The position numbers and the translations under genes were made by a program. Below the pieces are notes generated by a model, which had not been told where the DNA came from, did not search any database, and was given only the letters and a program-made list of their open reading frames with translations. From Glandiceps talaboti (Eukaryota; Hemichordata; Enteropneusta; Spengelidae), in NCBI RefSeq assembly GCF_964340395.1, contig NC_135560.1, positions 5,829,498-5,893,497 of the forward strand: a stretch of 64,000 bases of DNA, in the 5' to 3' direction. Of the stretch, positions 23,736 through 33,563 are shown piece by piece; the stretch's first letter is position 1, and each line of letters begins with the position of its first letter.

Positions 23736-23933
23736 GATGGCCACTCCCTGCCGGGTGGAGACTTCTAACAAAACCAAGCGAAGACGGCGAAATTCGACGA
23801 CACTAACCACCAATAATACGACAAATGACACGTCCAATATCAGAACGATTAATTAGGCAAGTTTAAACGAAGCTGCAGCTGGATCTTGACAGATGTCAAT
23901 AAGTTTTGGAGAGCTCTCGTTAGACACGTCTGT
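23736..23933 (-). promoter_or_regulatory. Retrotransposon 5' UTR with clustered palindromes
   Basis: 198 nt between the 5S junction and the ORF1 ATG, where an internal promoter would be expected. It holds GAGAGCTCTC (23909-23918), TTGACAGATGTCAA (23886-23899, arms of 6), AGCTGCAGCT (23871-23880) and GTTTAAAC (23861-23868). GACGTGTC occurs twice. I cannot tell whether the 5' end is complete, but no ORF1 codons are missing. Confidence 0.75.
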
Positions 23934-23948
23934 ATCGGACGAGAACCG
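23934..23948 (-). repeat. Target-site duplication, right copy
   Basis: Perfect 15-nt match to 18467-18481. The next plus-strand bases are ATG here and GCT on the left; the base on the other side also differs (T against G). That bounds the duplication exactly. Confidence 0.93.
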
Positions 23949-23976
23949 ATGTTTTCCACGTAGTATGGCCGTAGAC
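23934..23976 (-). pseudogene. 5S: 5S rRNA gene split by retrotransposon, 5' fragment
   Basis: RNA positions 1-43, with normal upstream flank and TATA-like box. Positions 26-28 read CAT, whereas every other copy in the window has AGC or a single change from it. CAT is close to the protostome state I remember (ACATCGG or ACACCGG). Positions 29-43 are the right copy of the target-site duplication. Confidence 0.95.
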
Positions 23977-24392
23977 AAGGTTTTGAACAGAACCTTTGGT
24001 ATTTATCACTAAAAAGTGCTACTCTGACTATTCAGCAATGACAACTTCAATATGTACGTATAGTTGGTGTGCGAAAATACAATCCAGATCCGATACTTTA
24101 TAGATTTCACACTTCTAAGTATATCAAAAATTTCTACACGGCACAGGTACGTAGTGACAGGCAGTCACAGGTGATCATAAAGTCGGCGCTGTTTACACCA
24201 TTCAATTGCAAGTTGCCCAACAGTAGTAAAGAACCCACAGTATTGAAATACGTTATGAAAACGTTACTTTTAAACAGAAGTTCCGTACATTAAATCACTA
24301 GTTGAAAGTGTTTGTTGGGCTGCTGCATTGGCTGACACCTGGTGAGGAGTTAGAGCGGAATTAAAAGGAAGGGCCGATAATCATGACTTGGA

Positions 24393-24443
24393 TAGTCTCG
24401 GTTCCCCAGCCTTTTGCCGCTGGAGGCTCTGCCTATGAGACTA
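24393..24443 (+). other. Conserved foldable spacer element (representative)
   Basis: A 51-nt segment closed by the 7-bp inverted repeat TAGTCTC (24393-24399) / GAGACTA (24437-24443), with an inner CCAGC (24406-24410) / GCTGG (24419-24423). It occurs once in nearly every spacer, about 100 bp from the 5S 3' end. I do not recognise it as a known RNA. It is too short for a standard tRNA and lacks a clear box B. The strand shown is the one on which common variants keep G-U pairs. Confidence 0.5.
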
Positions 24444-24526
24444 CCCCAAACGAATGAGTGTGGCGTCGAATTAAGAATGTATGTGATTAATGACGAGATG
24501 AATGATGGGTAAATAGAATGAAAAGG

Positions 24527-24541
24527 TCAAAAAATCAAAAA
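24527..24541 (-). terminator. Pol III terminator (representative of all units)
   Basis: In sense the gene end is followed at once by TTTTT, then GA, then TTTTTT: two T-runs in tandem, each sufficient for Pol III in animals. Variants replace GA with G and lengthen the second run to seven (left units) or shorten it to five (40952, 44365, 45732). Every unit keeps at least two runs. Confidence 0.9.
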
Positions 24542-24659
24542 GTCTACAGCACATGGTATTCCCAGACGGTCTCCCATTCAAGTACTAACCATGCCCGACG
24601 CAGCTTTGCTTCGGTGATCGGACGAGAACCGGCTTTTTCCACGGAGTATGGCCGTAGAC
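24542..24659 (-). rRNA. 5S: 5S rRNA gene 28
   Basis: A16C, a change seen only right of the element. It opens the A16-U62 end pair of helix II. First intact gene after the insertion. Confidence 0.98.
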
Positions 24660-25223
24660 AAGGTTTTGAACAGAACCTTTGGTATTTATCACTAAAAAGT
24701 GCTACTCTGACTATTCAGCAATGACAACTTCAATATGTACGTACAGTTGGTGTGCGAAAATACAATCCAGATCCGATACTTTATAGATTTCACACTTCTA
24801 TATCATATCAAAAGTTTCTACACGGCACAGGTACGTAGTGACAGGCTGTCACAGGTGATCCTAAAGTCGGCGCTGTTTACACCATTCAATTGCAAGTTGC
24901 CCAACAGTAGTAAATAAACCACAGTATTGAAATACGTTATGAAAACGTTACTTTTAAACAGAAGTTCGGTACATTAAATCGCTAGTTGAAAGTGTTTGTT
25001 GGGCTGCTGCATTGGCTGACACCTGGTGAGGAGTTAGAGCGGAATTAAAAGGAAGGGCCGATAATCATGACTTGGATAGTCTTGGTTCCCTAGCCTTTTG
25101 CCGCTGGAGGCTGCCTATGAGACTACCCCAAACGAATGAGTGTGGCGTCGAATTAAGAATGTATGTGATTAAAGACGAGATGAATGATGGGTAAATAGAA
25201 TGAAAAGGTCAAAAAATCAAAAA
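24660..25223. repeat. 5S intergenic spacer, representative long unit
   Basis: 564 nt without a supported gene. From the promoter side it contains the TATA-like box (24683-24689), a palindrome GTGACAGGCTGTCAC (24838-24852), the region of about 70 nt that short left spacers lack, a foldable element bounded by TAGTCTT/GAGACTA (25077-25125), and the A-rich terminator of the next gene. Other spacers follow this order with point changes and small indels. Confidence 0.85.
24683..24689 (-). promoter_or_regulatory. TATA-like upstream promoter element of 5S genes (representative)
   Basis: Sense ATAAATA at -30 to -24 from the first nt of the 5S gene at 24659. Upstream TATA-like boxes at this distance help 5S transcription in several invertebrates. 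The box is kept in nearly all units. It shifts to -29 in seven left units, to -31 at 12986, and reads ATAAAAAT upstream of 45049 and 46416. Confidence 0.75.
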
Positions 25224-25341
25224 GTCTACAGCACATGGTATTCCCAGACGGTCTCCCATTCAAGTACTAACCATGCCCGACGCAGCTTTGCTTCGGTGAT
25301 CGGAAGAGAACCGGCTTTTTCCACGTAGTATGGCCGTAGAC
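25224..25341 (-). rRNA. 5S: 5S rRNA gene 29
   Basis: G37U in the hairpin loop capping helix III, a normally invariant region. Found only here. Confidence 0.97.
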
Positions 25342-25907
25342 AAGGTTTTGAACAGAACCTTTGGTATTTATCACTAAAACGTGCTACTCTGACTATTCAG
25401 CAATGACAACTTCAATATGTACGTACAGTTGGTGTGCGACAATACAATCCAGATCCGATACTTTATAGATTTCACACTTCTATATCATATCGAAAGTTTC
25501 TACACGGCACAGGTACGTAGTGACAGGCTGTCACAGGTGATCCTAAAGTCGGCGCTGTTTACACCATTCAATTGCAAGTTGCCCAACAGTAGTAAACAAA
25601 CCACAGTATTGAAATACGTTATGAAAACGTTACTTTTAAACAGAAGTTCGGTACATTAAATCGCTAGTTGAAAGTGTTTGTTGGGCTGCTGCATTGGCTG
25701 ACACCTGGTGAGGAGTTAGGGCGGAATTAAAAGGAAGGGACGATAATCATGACTTGGATAGTCTCGGTTCCCCAGCCTTTTGCCGCTGGAGGCTCTGCCT
25801 ATGAGACTACCCCAAACGAATGAGTGTGGCGTCGAATTAAGAATGTTTGTGATTACAGACGAGATGAATGATGGGTAAATAGAATGAAAAGGTCAAAAAA
25901 TCAAAAA

Positions 25908-26025
25908 GTCTACAGCACATGGTATTCCCAGACGGTCTCCCATTCAAGTACTAACCATGCCCGACGCAGCTTTGCTTCGGTGATCGGACGAGAACCGGCT
26001 TTTTCCACGGAGTATGGCCGTAGAC
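25908..26025 (-). rRNA. 5S: 5S rRNA gene 30
   Basis: A16C only. Confidence 0.98.
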
Positions 26026-26586
26026 AAGGTTTTGAACAGAACCTTTGGTATTTATCACTAAAAAGTGCTACTCTGACTATTCAGCAATGACAACTTCAAT
26101 ATGTACGTACAGTTGGTGTGCGAAAATACAATCCAGATCCGATACTTTATAGATTTCACACTTCTATATCATATCAAAAGTTTCTACACGGCACAGGTAC
26201 GTAGTGACAGGCTGTCACAGGTGATCCTAAAGTCGGCGCTGTTTACACCATTCAATTACAAGTTGCCCAACAGTAGTAAATAAACCACAGTATTGAAATA
26301 CGTTATGAAAACGTTACTTTTAAACAGAAGTTCGGTACATTAAATCGCTAGTTGAAAGTGTTTGTTGGGCTGCATATGCTGACACCTGGTGAGGAGTTAG
26401 AGCGGAATTAAAAGGAAGGGCCGATAATCATGACTTGGATAGTCTTGGTTCCCTAGCCTTTTGCCGCTGGAGGCTGCCTATGAGACTACCCCAAACGAAT
26501 GAGTGTGGCGTCGAATTAAGAATGTATGTGATTAAAGACGAGATGAATGATGGGTAAATAGAATGAAAAGGTCAAAAAATCAAAAA

Positions 26587-26704
26587 GTCTACAGCACATG
26601 GTATTCCCAGACAGTCTCCCATTCAAGTACTAACCATGCCCGACGCAGCTTTGCTTCGGTGATCGAACGAGAACCGGCTTTTTCCACGTAGTATGGCCGT
26701 AGAC
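26587..26704 (-). rRNA. 5S: 5S rRNA gene 31
   Basis: C39U in the helix III loop and C92U in helix IV (G85-C92 becomes G-U). Both are private to this copy. Confidence 0.97.
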
Positions 26705-27296
26705 AAGGTTTTGAACAGAACCGTTTGGTATTTATCACTAAAAAGTGCTACTCTGACTATTCAGCAATGACAACTTCAATATGTACGTATAGTTGGAGTG
26801 CGAAAATACAATCCAGATCCGATACTTTATAGATTTCACACTTCTATATCATATCAAAAGTTTCTACACGGCACAGGTACGTAGTGACAGGCTGTCACAG
26901 GTGATCCTAATGTCGGCGCTGTTTACACCATTCAATTGCAAGTTGCCCAACAGTAGTAAAGAACCCACAGTATTGAAATACGTTATGAAAACGTTACTTT
27001 TAAACAGAAGTTCGGTACATTAAATCGCTAGTTGAAAGTGTTTGTTGGGCTGCTGCATTGGCTGACACCTGGTGAGGAGTTAGAGCGGAATTAAAAGGAA
27101 GGGCAGATAATCATGACTTGGATAGTCTCGGTTCCCCAGCCTTTTGCCGCTGGAGGCTCTGCCTATGAGACTACCCCAAACGAATGAGTGTGGCGTCGAA
27201 TTAAGAATGTATGTGATTACAGACGAGATGAATGTATGTGATTAAAGACGAGATGAATGATGGGTAAATAGAATGAAAAGGTCAAAAAATCAAAAA

Positions 27297-27414
27297 GTCT
27301 ACAGCACATGGTATTCCCAGACGGTCTCCCATTCAAGTACTAACCATGCCCGACGCAGCTTTGCTTCGGTGATCGGACGAGAACCGACTTTTTCCACGTA
27401 GTATGGCCGTAGAC
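27297..27414 (-). rRNA. 5S: 5S rRNA gene 32
   Basis: C28U, at the base of helix III. Its 3' spacer contains the 27-bp tandem duplication that makes this unit 710 bp. Confidence 0.97.
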
Positions 27415-27980
27415 AAGGTTTTGAACAGAACCTTTGGTATTTATCACTAAAAAGTGCTACTCTGACTATTCAGCAATGACAACTTCAATATGTACGTATA
27501 GTTGGTGTGCGAAAATACAATCCAGATCCGATACTTTATAGATTTCACACTTCTATATCATATCAAAAGTTTCTACACGGCACAGGTACGTAGTGACCGG
27601 CTGTCACAGGTGATCATAAAGTCGGCGCTGTTTACACCATTCAATTGCAAGTTGCCCAACAGTAGTAAAGAACCCATAGTATTGAAATACGTTATGAAAA
27701 CGTTACTTTTAAACAGAAGTTCGGTACATTAAATCGCTAGTTGAAAGTGTTTGTTGGGCTGCTGCATTGGCTGACACCTGGTGAGGAGTTAGAGCGGAAT
27801 TAAAAGGAAGGGCCAATAATCATGACTTGGATAGTCTTGGTTCCCTAGCCTTTTGCCGCTGGAGGCTCTGCCTATGAGACTACCCCAAACGAATGAGTGT
27901 GGCGTCGAATTAAGTATGTATGTGATTAAAGACGAGATGAATGATGGGTAAATAGAATGAAAAGGTCAAAACATCAAAAA

Positions 27981-28098
27981 GTCTACAGCACATGGTATTC
28001 CCAGACGGTCTCCCATTCAAGTACTAACCATGCCCGACGCAGCTTTGCTTCGGTGATCGGACGAGAACCGGCTTTTTCCACGTAGTATGGCCGTAGAC
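27981..28098 (-). rRNA. 5S: 5S rRNA gene 33
   Basis: Majority form. Start of a stretch where two unit classes alternate. Confidence 0.98.
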
Positions 28099-28664
28099 AA
28101 TGTTTTGAACAGAACCTTTGGTATTTATCACTAAAAAGTGCTACTCTTACTATTCAGCAATGACAACTTCAATATGTACGTATAGTTGGTGTGCGAAAAT
28201 ACAATCCAGATCCGATACTTTATAGATTTCACACTTCTAAATATATCAAAAATTTCTACACGGCACAGGTACGTAGTGACAGGCTGTCACAGGTGATCAT
28301 AAAGTCGGCGCTGTTTACACCATTCAATTGCAAGTTGCCTAACAGTAGTAAAGAACCCACAGTATTGAAATACGTTATGAAAACGTTACTTTTAAACAGA
28401 AGTTCGGTACATTAAATCGCTAGTTGAAAGTGTTTGTTGGGCTGCTGCATTGGCTGAAACCTGGTGAGGAGTTAGAGCGGAATTAAAAGGAAGGGCCGAT
28501 AATCATGACTTGGATAGTCTCGGTTCCCCAGCCTTTTGCCGCTGGAGGCTCTGCCTATGAGACTACCCCCAAACGAATGAGTGTGGCGTCGAATTAAGAA
28601 TGTATGTGATTAATGACGAGATGAATGATGGGTAAATAGAATGAAAAGGTCAAAAAATCAAAAA

Positions 28665-28782
28665 CTCTACAGCACATGGTATTCCCAGACGGTCTCCCAT
28701 TCAAGTACTAACCATGCCCGACGCAGCTTTGCTTCGGTGATCGGACGAGAACCGGCTTTTTCCACGTAGTATGGCCGTAGAC
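28665..28782 (-). rRNA. 5S: 5S rRNA gene 34
   Basis: C118G, losing the terminal G1-C118 pair of helix I. Shared with 30033 and 31400 in the dimer repeat. Confidence 0.97.
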
Positions 28783-29348
28783 ATTGTTTTGAACAGAACC
28801 TTTGGTATTTATCACTAAAACGTGCTACTCTGACTATTCAGCAATGACAACTTCAATATGTACGTATAGTTGGTGTGCGAAAATACAATCCAGATCCGAT
28901 ACTTTATAGATTTCACACTTCTATATCATATCAAAAGTTTCTGCACGGCACAGGTACGTAGTGACAGGCTGTCACAGGTGATCATAAAGTCGGCGCTGTT
29001 TACACCATTCAATTGCAAGTTGCCCAACAGTAGTAAAGAACCCATATTATTGAAATACGTTATGAAAACGTTACTTTTAAACAGAAGTTCGGTACATTAA
29101 ATCTCTAGTTGAAAGTGTTTGTTGGGCTGCTGCATTGGCTGACACCTGGTGAGGAGTTAGAGCGGAATTAAAAGGAAGGGCCGATAATCATGACTTGGAT
29201 AGTCTTGGTTCCCCAGCCTTTTGCCGCTGGAGGCTCTGCCTATGAGACTACCACAAACGAATGAGTGAGGCGTCGAATTAAGAATGTATGTGATTAAAGA
29301 CGAGATGAATGATGGGTAAATAGAATGAAAAGGTCAAAAAATCAAAAA

Positions 29349-29466
29349 GTCTACAGCACATGGTATTCCCAGACGGTCTCCCATTCAAGTACTAACCATG
29401 CCCGACGCAGCTTTGCTTCGGTGATCGGACGAGAACCGGCTTTTTCCACGTAGTATGGCCGTAGAC
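29349..29466 (-). rRNA. 5S: 5S rRNA gene 35
   Basis: Majority form; dimer mate at 30717. Confidence 0.98.
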
Positions 29467-30032
29467 ATAGTTTTGAACAGAACCTTTGGTATTTATCACT
29501 AAAAAGTGCTACTCTTACTATTCAGCAATGACAACTTCAATATGTACGTATAGTTGGTGTGCGAAAATACAATCCAGATCCGATACTTTATAGATTTCAC
29601 ACTTCTAAATATATCAAAAATTTCTACACGGCACAGGTACGTAGTGACAGGCTGTCACAGGTGATCATAAAGTCGGCGCTGTTTACACCATTCAATTGCA
29701 AGTTGCCTAACAGTAGTAAAGAACCCACAGTATTGAAATACGTTATGAAAACGTTACTTTTAAACAGAAGTTCGGTACATTAAATCGCTAGTTGAAAGTG
29801 TTTGTTGGGCTGCTGCATTGGCTGAAACCTGGTGAGGAGTTAGAGCGGAATTAAAAGGAAGGGCCGATAATCATGACTTGGATAGTCTCGGTTCCCCAGC
29901 CTTTTGCCGCTGGAGGCTCTGCCTATGAGACTACCCCCAAACGAATGAGTGTGGCGTCGAATTAAGAATGTATGTGATTAATGACGAGATGAATGATGGG
30001 TAAATAGAATGAAAAGGTCAAAAAATCAAAAA

Positions 30033-30150
30033 CTCTACAGCACATGGTATTCCCAGACGGTCTCCCATTCAAGTACTAACCATGCCCGACGCAGCTTTGC
30101 TTCGGTGATCGGACGAGAACCGGCTTTTTCCACGTAGTATGGCCGTAGAC
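30033..30150 (-). rRNA. 5S: 5S rRNA gene 36
   Basis: C118G, as in 28665. Confidence 0.97.
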
Positions 30151-30716
30151 ATTGTTTTGAACAGAACCTTTGGTATTTATCACTAAAACGTGCTACTCTG
30201 ACTATTCAGCAATGACAACTTCAATATGTACGTATAGTTGGTGTGCGAAAATACAATCCAGATCCGATACTTTATAGATTTCACACTTCTATATCATATC
30301 AAAAGTTTCTGCACGGCACAGGTACGTAGTGACAGGCTGTCACAGGTGATCATAAAGTCGGCGCTGTTTACACCATTCAATTGCAAGTTGCCCAACAGTA
30401 GTAAAGAACCCATATTATTGAAATACGTTATGAAAACGTTACTTTTAAACAGAAGTTCGGTACATTAAATCTCTAGTTGAAAGTGTTTGTTGGGCTGCTG
30501 CATTGGCTGACACCTGGTGAGGAGTTAGAGCGGAATTAAAAGGAAGGGCCGATAATCATGACTTGGATAGTCTTGGTTCCCCAGCCTTTTGCCGCTGGAG
30601 GCTCTGCCTATGAGACTACCACAAACGAATGAGTGAGGCGTCGAATTAAGAATGTATGTGATTAAAGACGAGATGAATGATGGGTAAATAGAATGAAAAG
30701 GTCAAAAAATCAAAAA

Positions 30717-30834
30717 GTCTACAGCACATGGTATTCCCAGACGGTCTCCCATTCAAGTACTAACCATGCCCGACGCAGCTTTGCTTCGGTGATCGGACGA
30801 GAACCGGCTTTTTCCACGTAGTATGGCCGTAGAC
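30717..30834 (-). rRNA. 5S: 5S rRNA gene 37
   Basis: Majority form; mate of 29349. Confidence 0.98.
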
Positions 30835-31399
30835 ATAGTTTTGAACAGAACCTTTGGTATTTATCACTAAAAAGTGCTACTCTTACTATTCAGCAATGAC
30901 AACTTCAATATGTACGTATAGTTGGTGTGCGAAAATACAATCCAGATCCGATACTTTATAGATTTCACACTTCTAAATATATCAAAAATTTCTACACGGC
31001 ACAGGTACGTAGTGATAGGCTGTCACAGGTGATCATAAAGTCGGCGCTGTTTACACCATTCAATTGCAAGTTGCCTAACAGTAGTAAAGAACCCACAGTA
31101 TTGAAATACGTTATGAAAACGTTACTTTTAAACAGAAGTTCGGTACATTAAATCGCTAGTTGAAAGTGTTTGTTGGGCTGCTGCATTGGCTGAAACCTGG
31201 TGAGGAGTTAGAGCGGAATTAAAAGGAAGGGCCGATAATCATGACTTGGATAGTCTCGGTTCCCCAGCCTTTTGCCGCTGGAGGCTCTGCCTATGAGACT
31301 ACCCCAAACGAATGAGTGTGGCGTCGAATTAAGAATGTATGTGATTAATGACGAGATGAATGATGGGTAAATAGAATGAAAAGGTCAAAAAATCAAAAA

Positions 31400-31517
31400 C
31401 TCTACAGCACATGGTATTCCCAGACGGTCTCCCATTCAAGTACTAACCATGCCCGACGCAGCTTTGCTTCGGTGATCGGACGAGAACCGGCTTTTTCCAC
31501 GTAGTATGGCCGTAGAC
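31400..31517 (-). rRNA. 5S: 5S rRNA gene 38
   Basis: C118G, third and last copy of this variant. Confidence 0.97.
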
Positions 31518-32083
31518 ATTGTTTTGAACAGAACCTTTGGTATTTATCACTAAAACGTGCTACTCTGACTATTCAGCAATGACAACTTCAATATGTACGT
31601 ACAGTTGGTGTGCGAAAATACAATCCAGATCCGATACTTTATAGATTTCACACTTCTATATCATATCAAAAGTTTCTGCACGGCACAGGTACGTAGTGAC
31701 AGGCTGTCACAGGTGATCCTAAAGTCGGCGCTGTTTACACCATTCAATTGCAAGTTGCCCAACAGTAGTAAAGAACCCATATTATTGAAATACGTTATGA
31801 AAACGTTACTTTTAAACAGAAGTTCGGTACATTAAATCGCTAGTTGAAAGTGTTTGTTGGGCTGCTGCATTGGCTGACACCTGGTGAGGAGTTAGAGCGG
31901 AATTAAAAGGAAGGGCCGATAATCATGACTTGGATAGTCTTGGTTCCCCAGCCTTTTGCCGCTGGAGGCTCTGCCTATGAGACTACCACAAACGAATGAG
32001 TGAGGCGTCGAATTAAGAATGTATGTGATTAAAGACGAGATGAATGATGGGTAAATAGAATGAAAAGGTCAAAAAATCAAAAA

Positions 32084-32201
32084 GTCTACAGCACATGGTA
32101 TTCCCAGACGGTCTCCCATTCAAGTACTAACCATGCCCGACGCAGCTTTGCTTCGGTGATCGGACGAGAACCGGCTTTTTCCACGTAGTATGGCCGTAGA
32201 C
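32084..32201 (-). rRNA. 5S: 5S rRNA gene 39
   Basis: Majority form. Confidence 0.98.
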
Positions 32202-32766
32202 ATAGTTTTGAACAGAACCTTTGGTATTTATCACTAAAAAGTGCTACTCTGACTATTCAGCAATGACAACTTCAATATGTACGTATAGTTGGTGTGCGAA
32301 AATACAATCCAGATCCGATACTTTATAGATTTCACACTTCTAAATATATCAAAAATTTCTACACGGCACAGGTACGTAGTGACAGGCTGTCACAGGTGAT
32401 CATAAAGTCGGCGCTGTTTACACCATTCAATTGCAAGTTGCCCAACAGTAGTAAAGAACCCACAGTATTGAAATACGTTATGAAAACGTTACTTTTAAAC
32501 AGAAGTTCGGTACATTAAATCGCTAGTTGAAAGTGTTTGTTGGGCTGCTGCATTGGCTGACACCTGGTGAGGAGTTAGAGCGGAATTAAAAGGAAGGGCC
32601 GATAATCATGACTTGGATAGTCTCGGTTCCCCAGCCTTTTGCCGCTGGAGGCTCTGCCTATGAGACTACCCCAAACGAATGAGTGTGGCGTCGAATTAAG
32701 AATGTATGTGATTAATGACGAGATGAATGATGGGTAAATAGAATGAAAAGGTCAAAAAATCAAAAA

Positions 32767-32884
32767 GTCTGCAGCACATGGTATTCCCAGACGGTCTCCC
32801 ATTCAAGTACTAACCATGCCCGACGCAGCTTTGCTTCGGTGATCGGACGAGAACCGGCTTTTTCCACGGAGTATGGCCGTAGAC
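32767..32884 (-). rRNA. 5S: 5S rRNA gene 40
   Basis: A16C and U114C (A5-U114 of helix I becomes A-C). Mates at 34812 and 38225. The upstream spacer has a 3-nt insertion near 33000. Confidence 0.97.
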
Positions 32885-33445
32885 AAGGTTTTGAACAGAA
32901 CCTTTGGTATTTATCACTAAAAAGTGCTACTCTGACTATTCAGCAATGACAACTTCAATATGTACGTAAAGTTGGTGTGCGAAAATACAATCCAGATCCG
33001 GCGATACTGCATAGATTTCACACTTCTATATCATATCAAATGTTTCTACACGGCACAGGTACGTAGTGACAGGCTGTCACAGGTGATCCTAAAGTCGGCG
33101 CTGTTTACACCATTCAATTGCAAGTTGCCCAACAGTAGTAAACAAACCACAGTATTGAAATACGTTATGAAAACGTTACTTTTAAACAGAAGTTCGGTAC
33201 ATTAAATCGCTAGTTGAAAGTGTTTGTTGGGCTGCTGCATTGGCTGACACCTGGTGAGGAGTTAGAGCGGAATTAAAAGGAAGGGCCGATAATCATGACT
33301 TGGATAGTCTCGGTTCCCCAGCCTTTTGCCGCTGGAGGCTCTGCCTACCCCAAACGAATGAGTGTGGCGTCGAATTAAGAATGTATGTGATTAATGACGT
33401 GATGAATGATGGGTAAATAGAATGAAAAGGTCAAAAAATCAAAAA

Positions 33446-33563
33446 GTCTACAGCACATGGTATTCCCAGACGGTCTCCCATTCAAGTACTAACCATGCCC
33501 GACGCAGCTTTGCTTCGGTGATCGGACGAGAACCGGCTTTTTCCACGTAGTATGGCCGTAGAC
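33446..33563 (-). rRNA. 5S: 5S rRNA gene 41
   Basis: Majority form. The spacer on its 3' side lacks one half of the foldable element (CTGCCTACCCC, losing TGAGACTA). Confidence 0.98.

Larger units (their letters stand above)
18484..23933 (-). mobile_element. Full-length non-LTR retrotransposon inserted in a 5S rRNA gene (Tx1-clade, Mutsu-like)
   Basis: About 5.45 kb, same strand as the 5S genes. Order in sense: 198-nt 5' UTR, ORF1 (372 codons), 5-nt gap, ORF2 (1,298 codons), 208-nt 3' UTR with AATAAA, 23-nt poly(A). It is flanked by a perfect 15-bp duplication of 5S positions 29-43, the mark of target-primed reverse transcription. Both ORFs are open and the catalytic motifs are present, so it may be competent. 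Tx1-clade placement rests on the RT block DQTCCVPRRDIVDN, the zinc-knuckle ORF1 and the multicopy RNA gene target. From memory, Mutsu elements of this clade insert in 5S rRNA genes. A phylogeny was not run, so family membership is inference; the element class and the insertion are seen directly. Confidence 0.95.
28099..32201. repeat. Three copies of a 1,368-bp dimer unit
   Basis: About 28099-29466, 29467-30834 and 30835-32201. Each dimer has one C118G gene and one majority gene, with alternating spacer classes. Confidence 0.85.

Noticed and set aside
23736-23837. ORF1 extended to 406 aa from 23837
   Set aside because: The first codon is TTG. The first in-frame ATG is at 23735 and has a good context.
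22621-23856. Plus-strand ORFs of 147, 91 and 132 aa opposite ORF1
   Set aside because: They are antisense shadows of ORF1. The Ser-rich composition is the complement of its Glu/Lys-rich codons.
24393-24443. tRNA or tRNA-like gene, because of a 7-bp closing stem
   Set aside because: Only 51 nt, with no anticodon arm, no T-arm motif and no A or B box.
24830-24900. Spliced-leader RNA gene on the plus strand using CAGGTACGT as donor
   Set aside because: There is a hairpin after the donor-like site, but no Sm site, no clear promoter and no recognisable leader.
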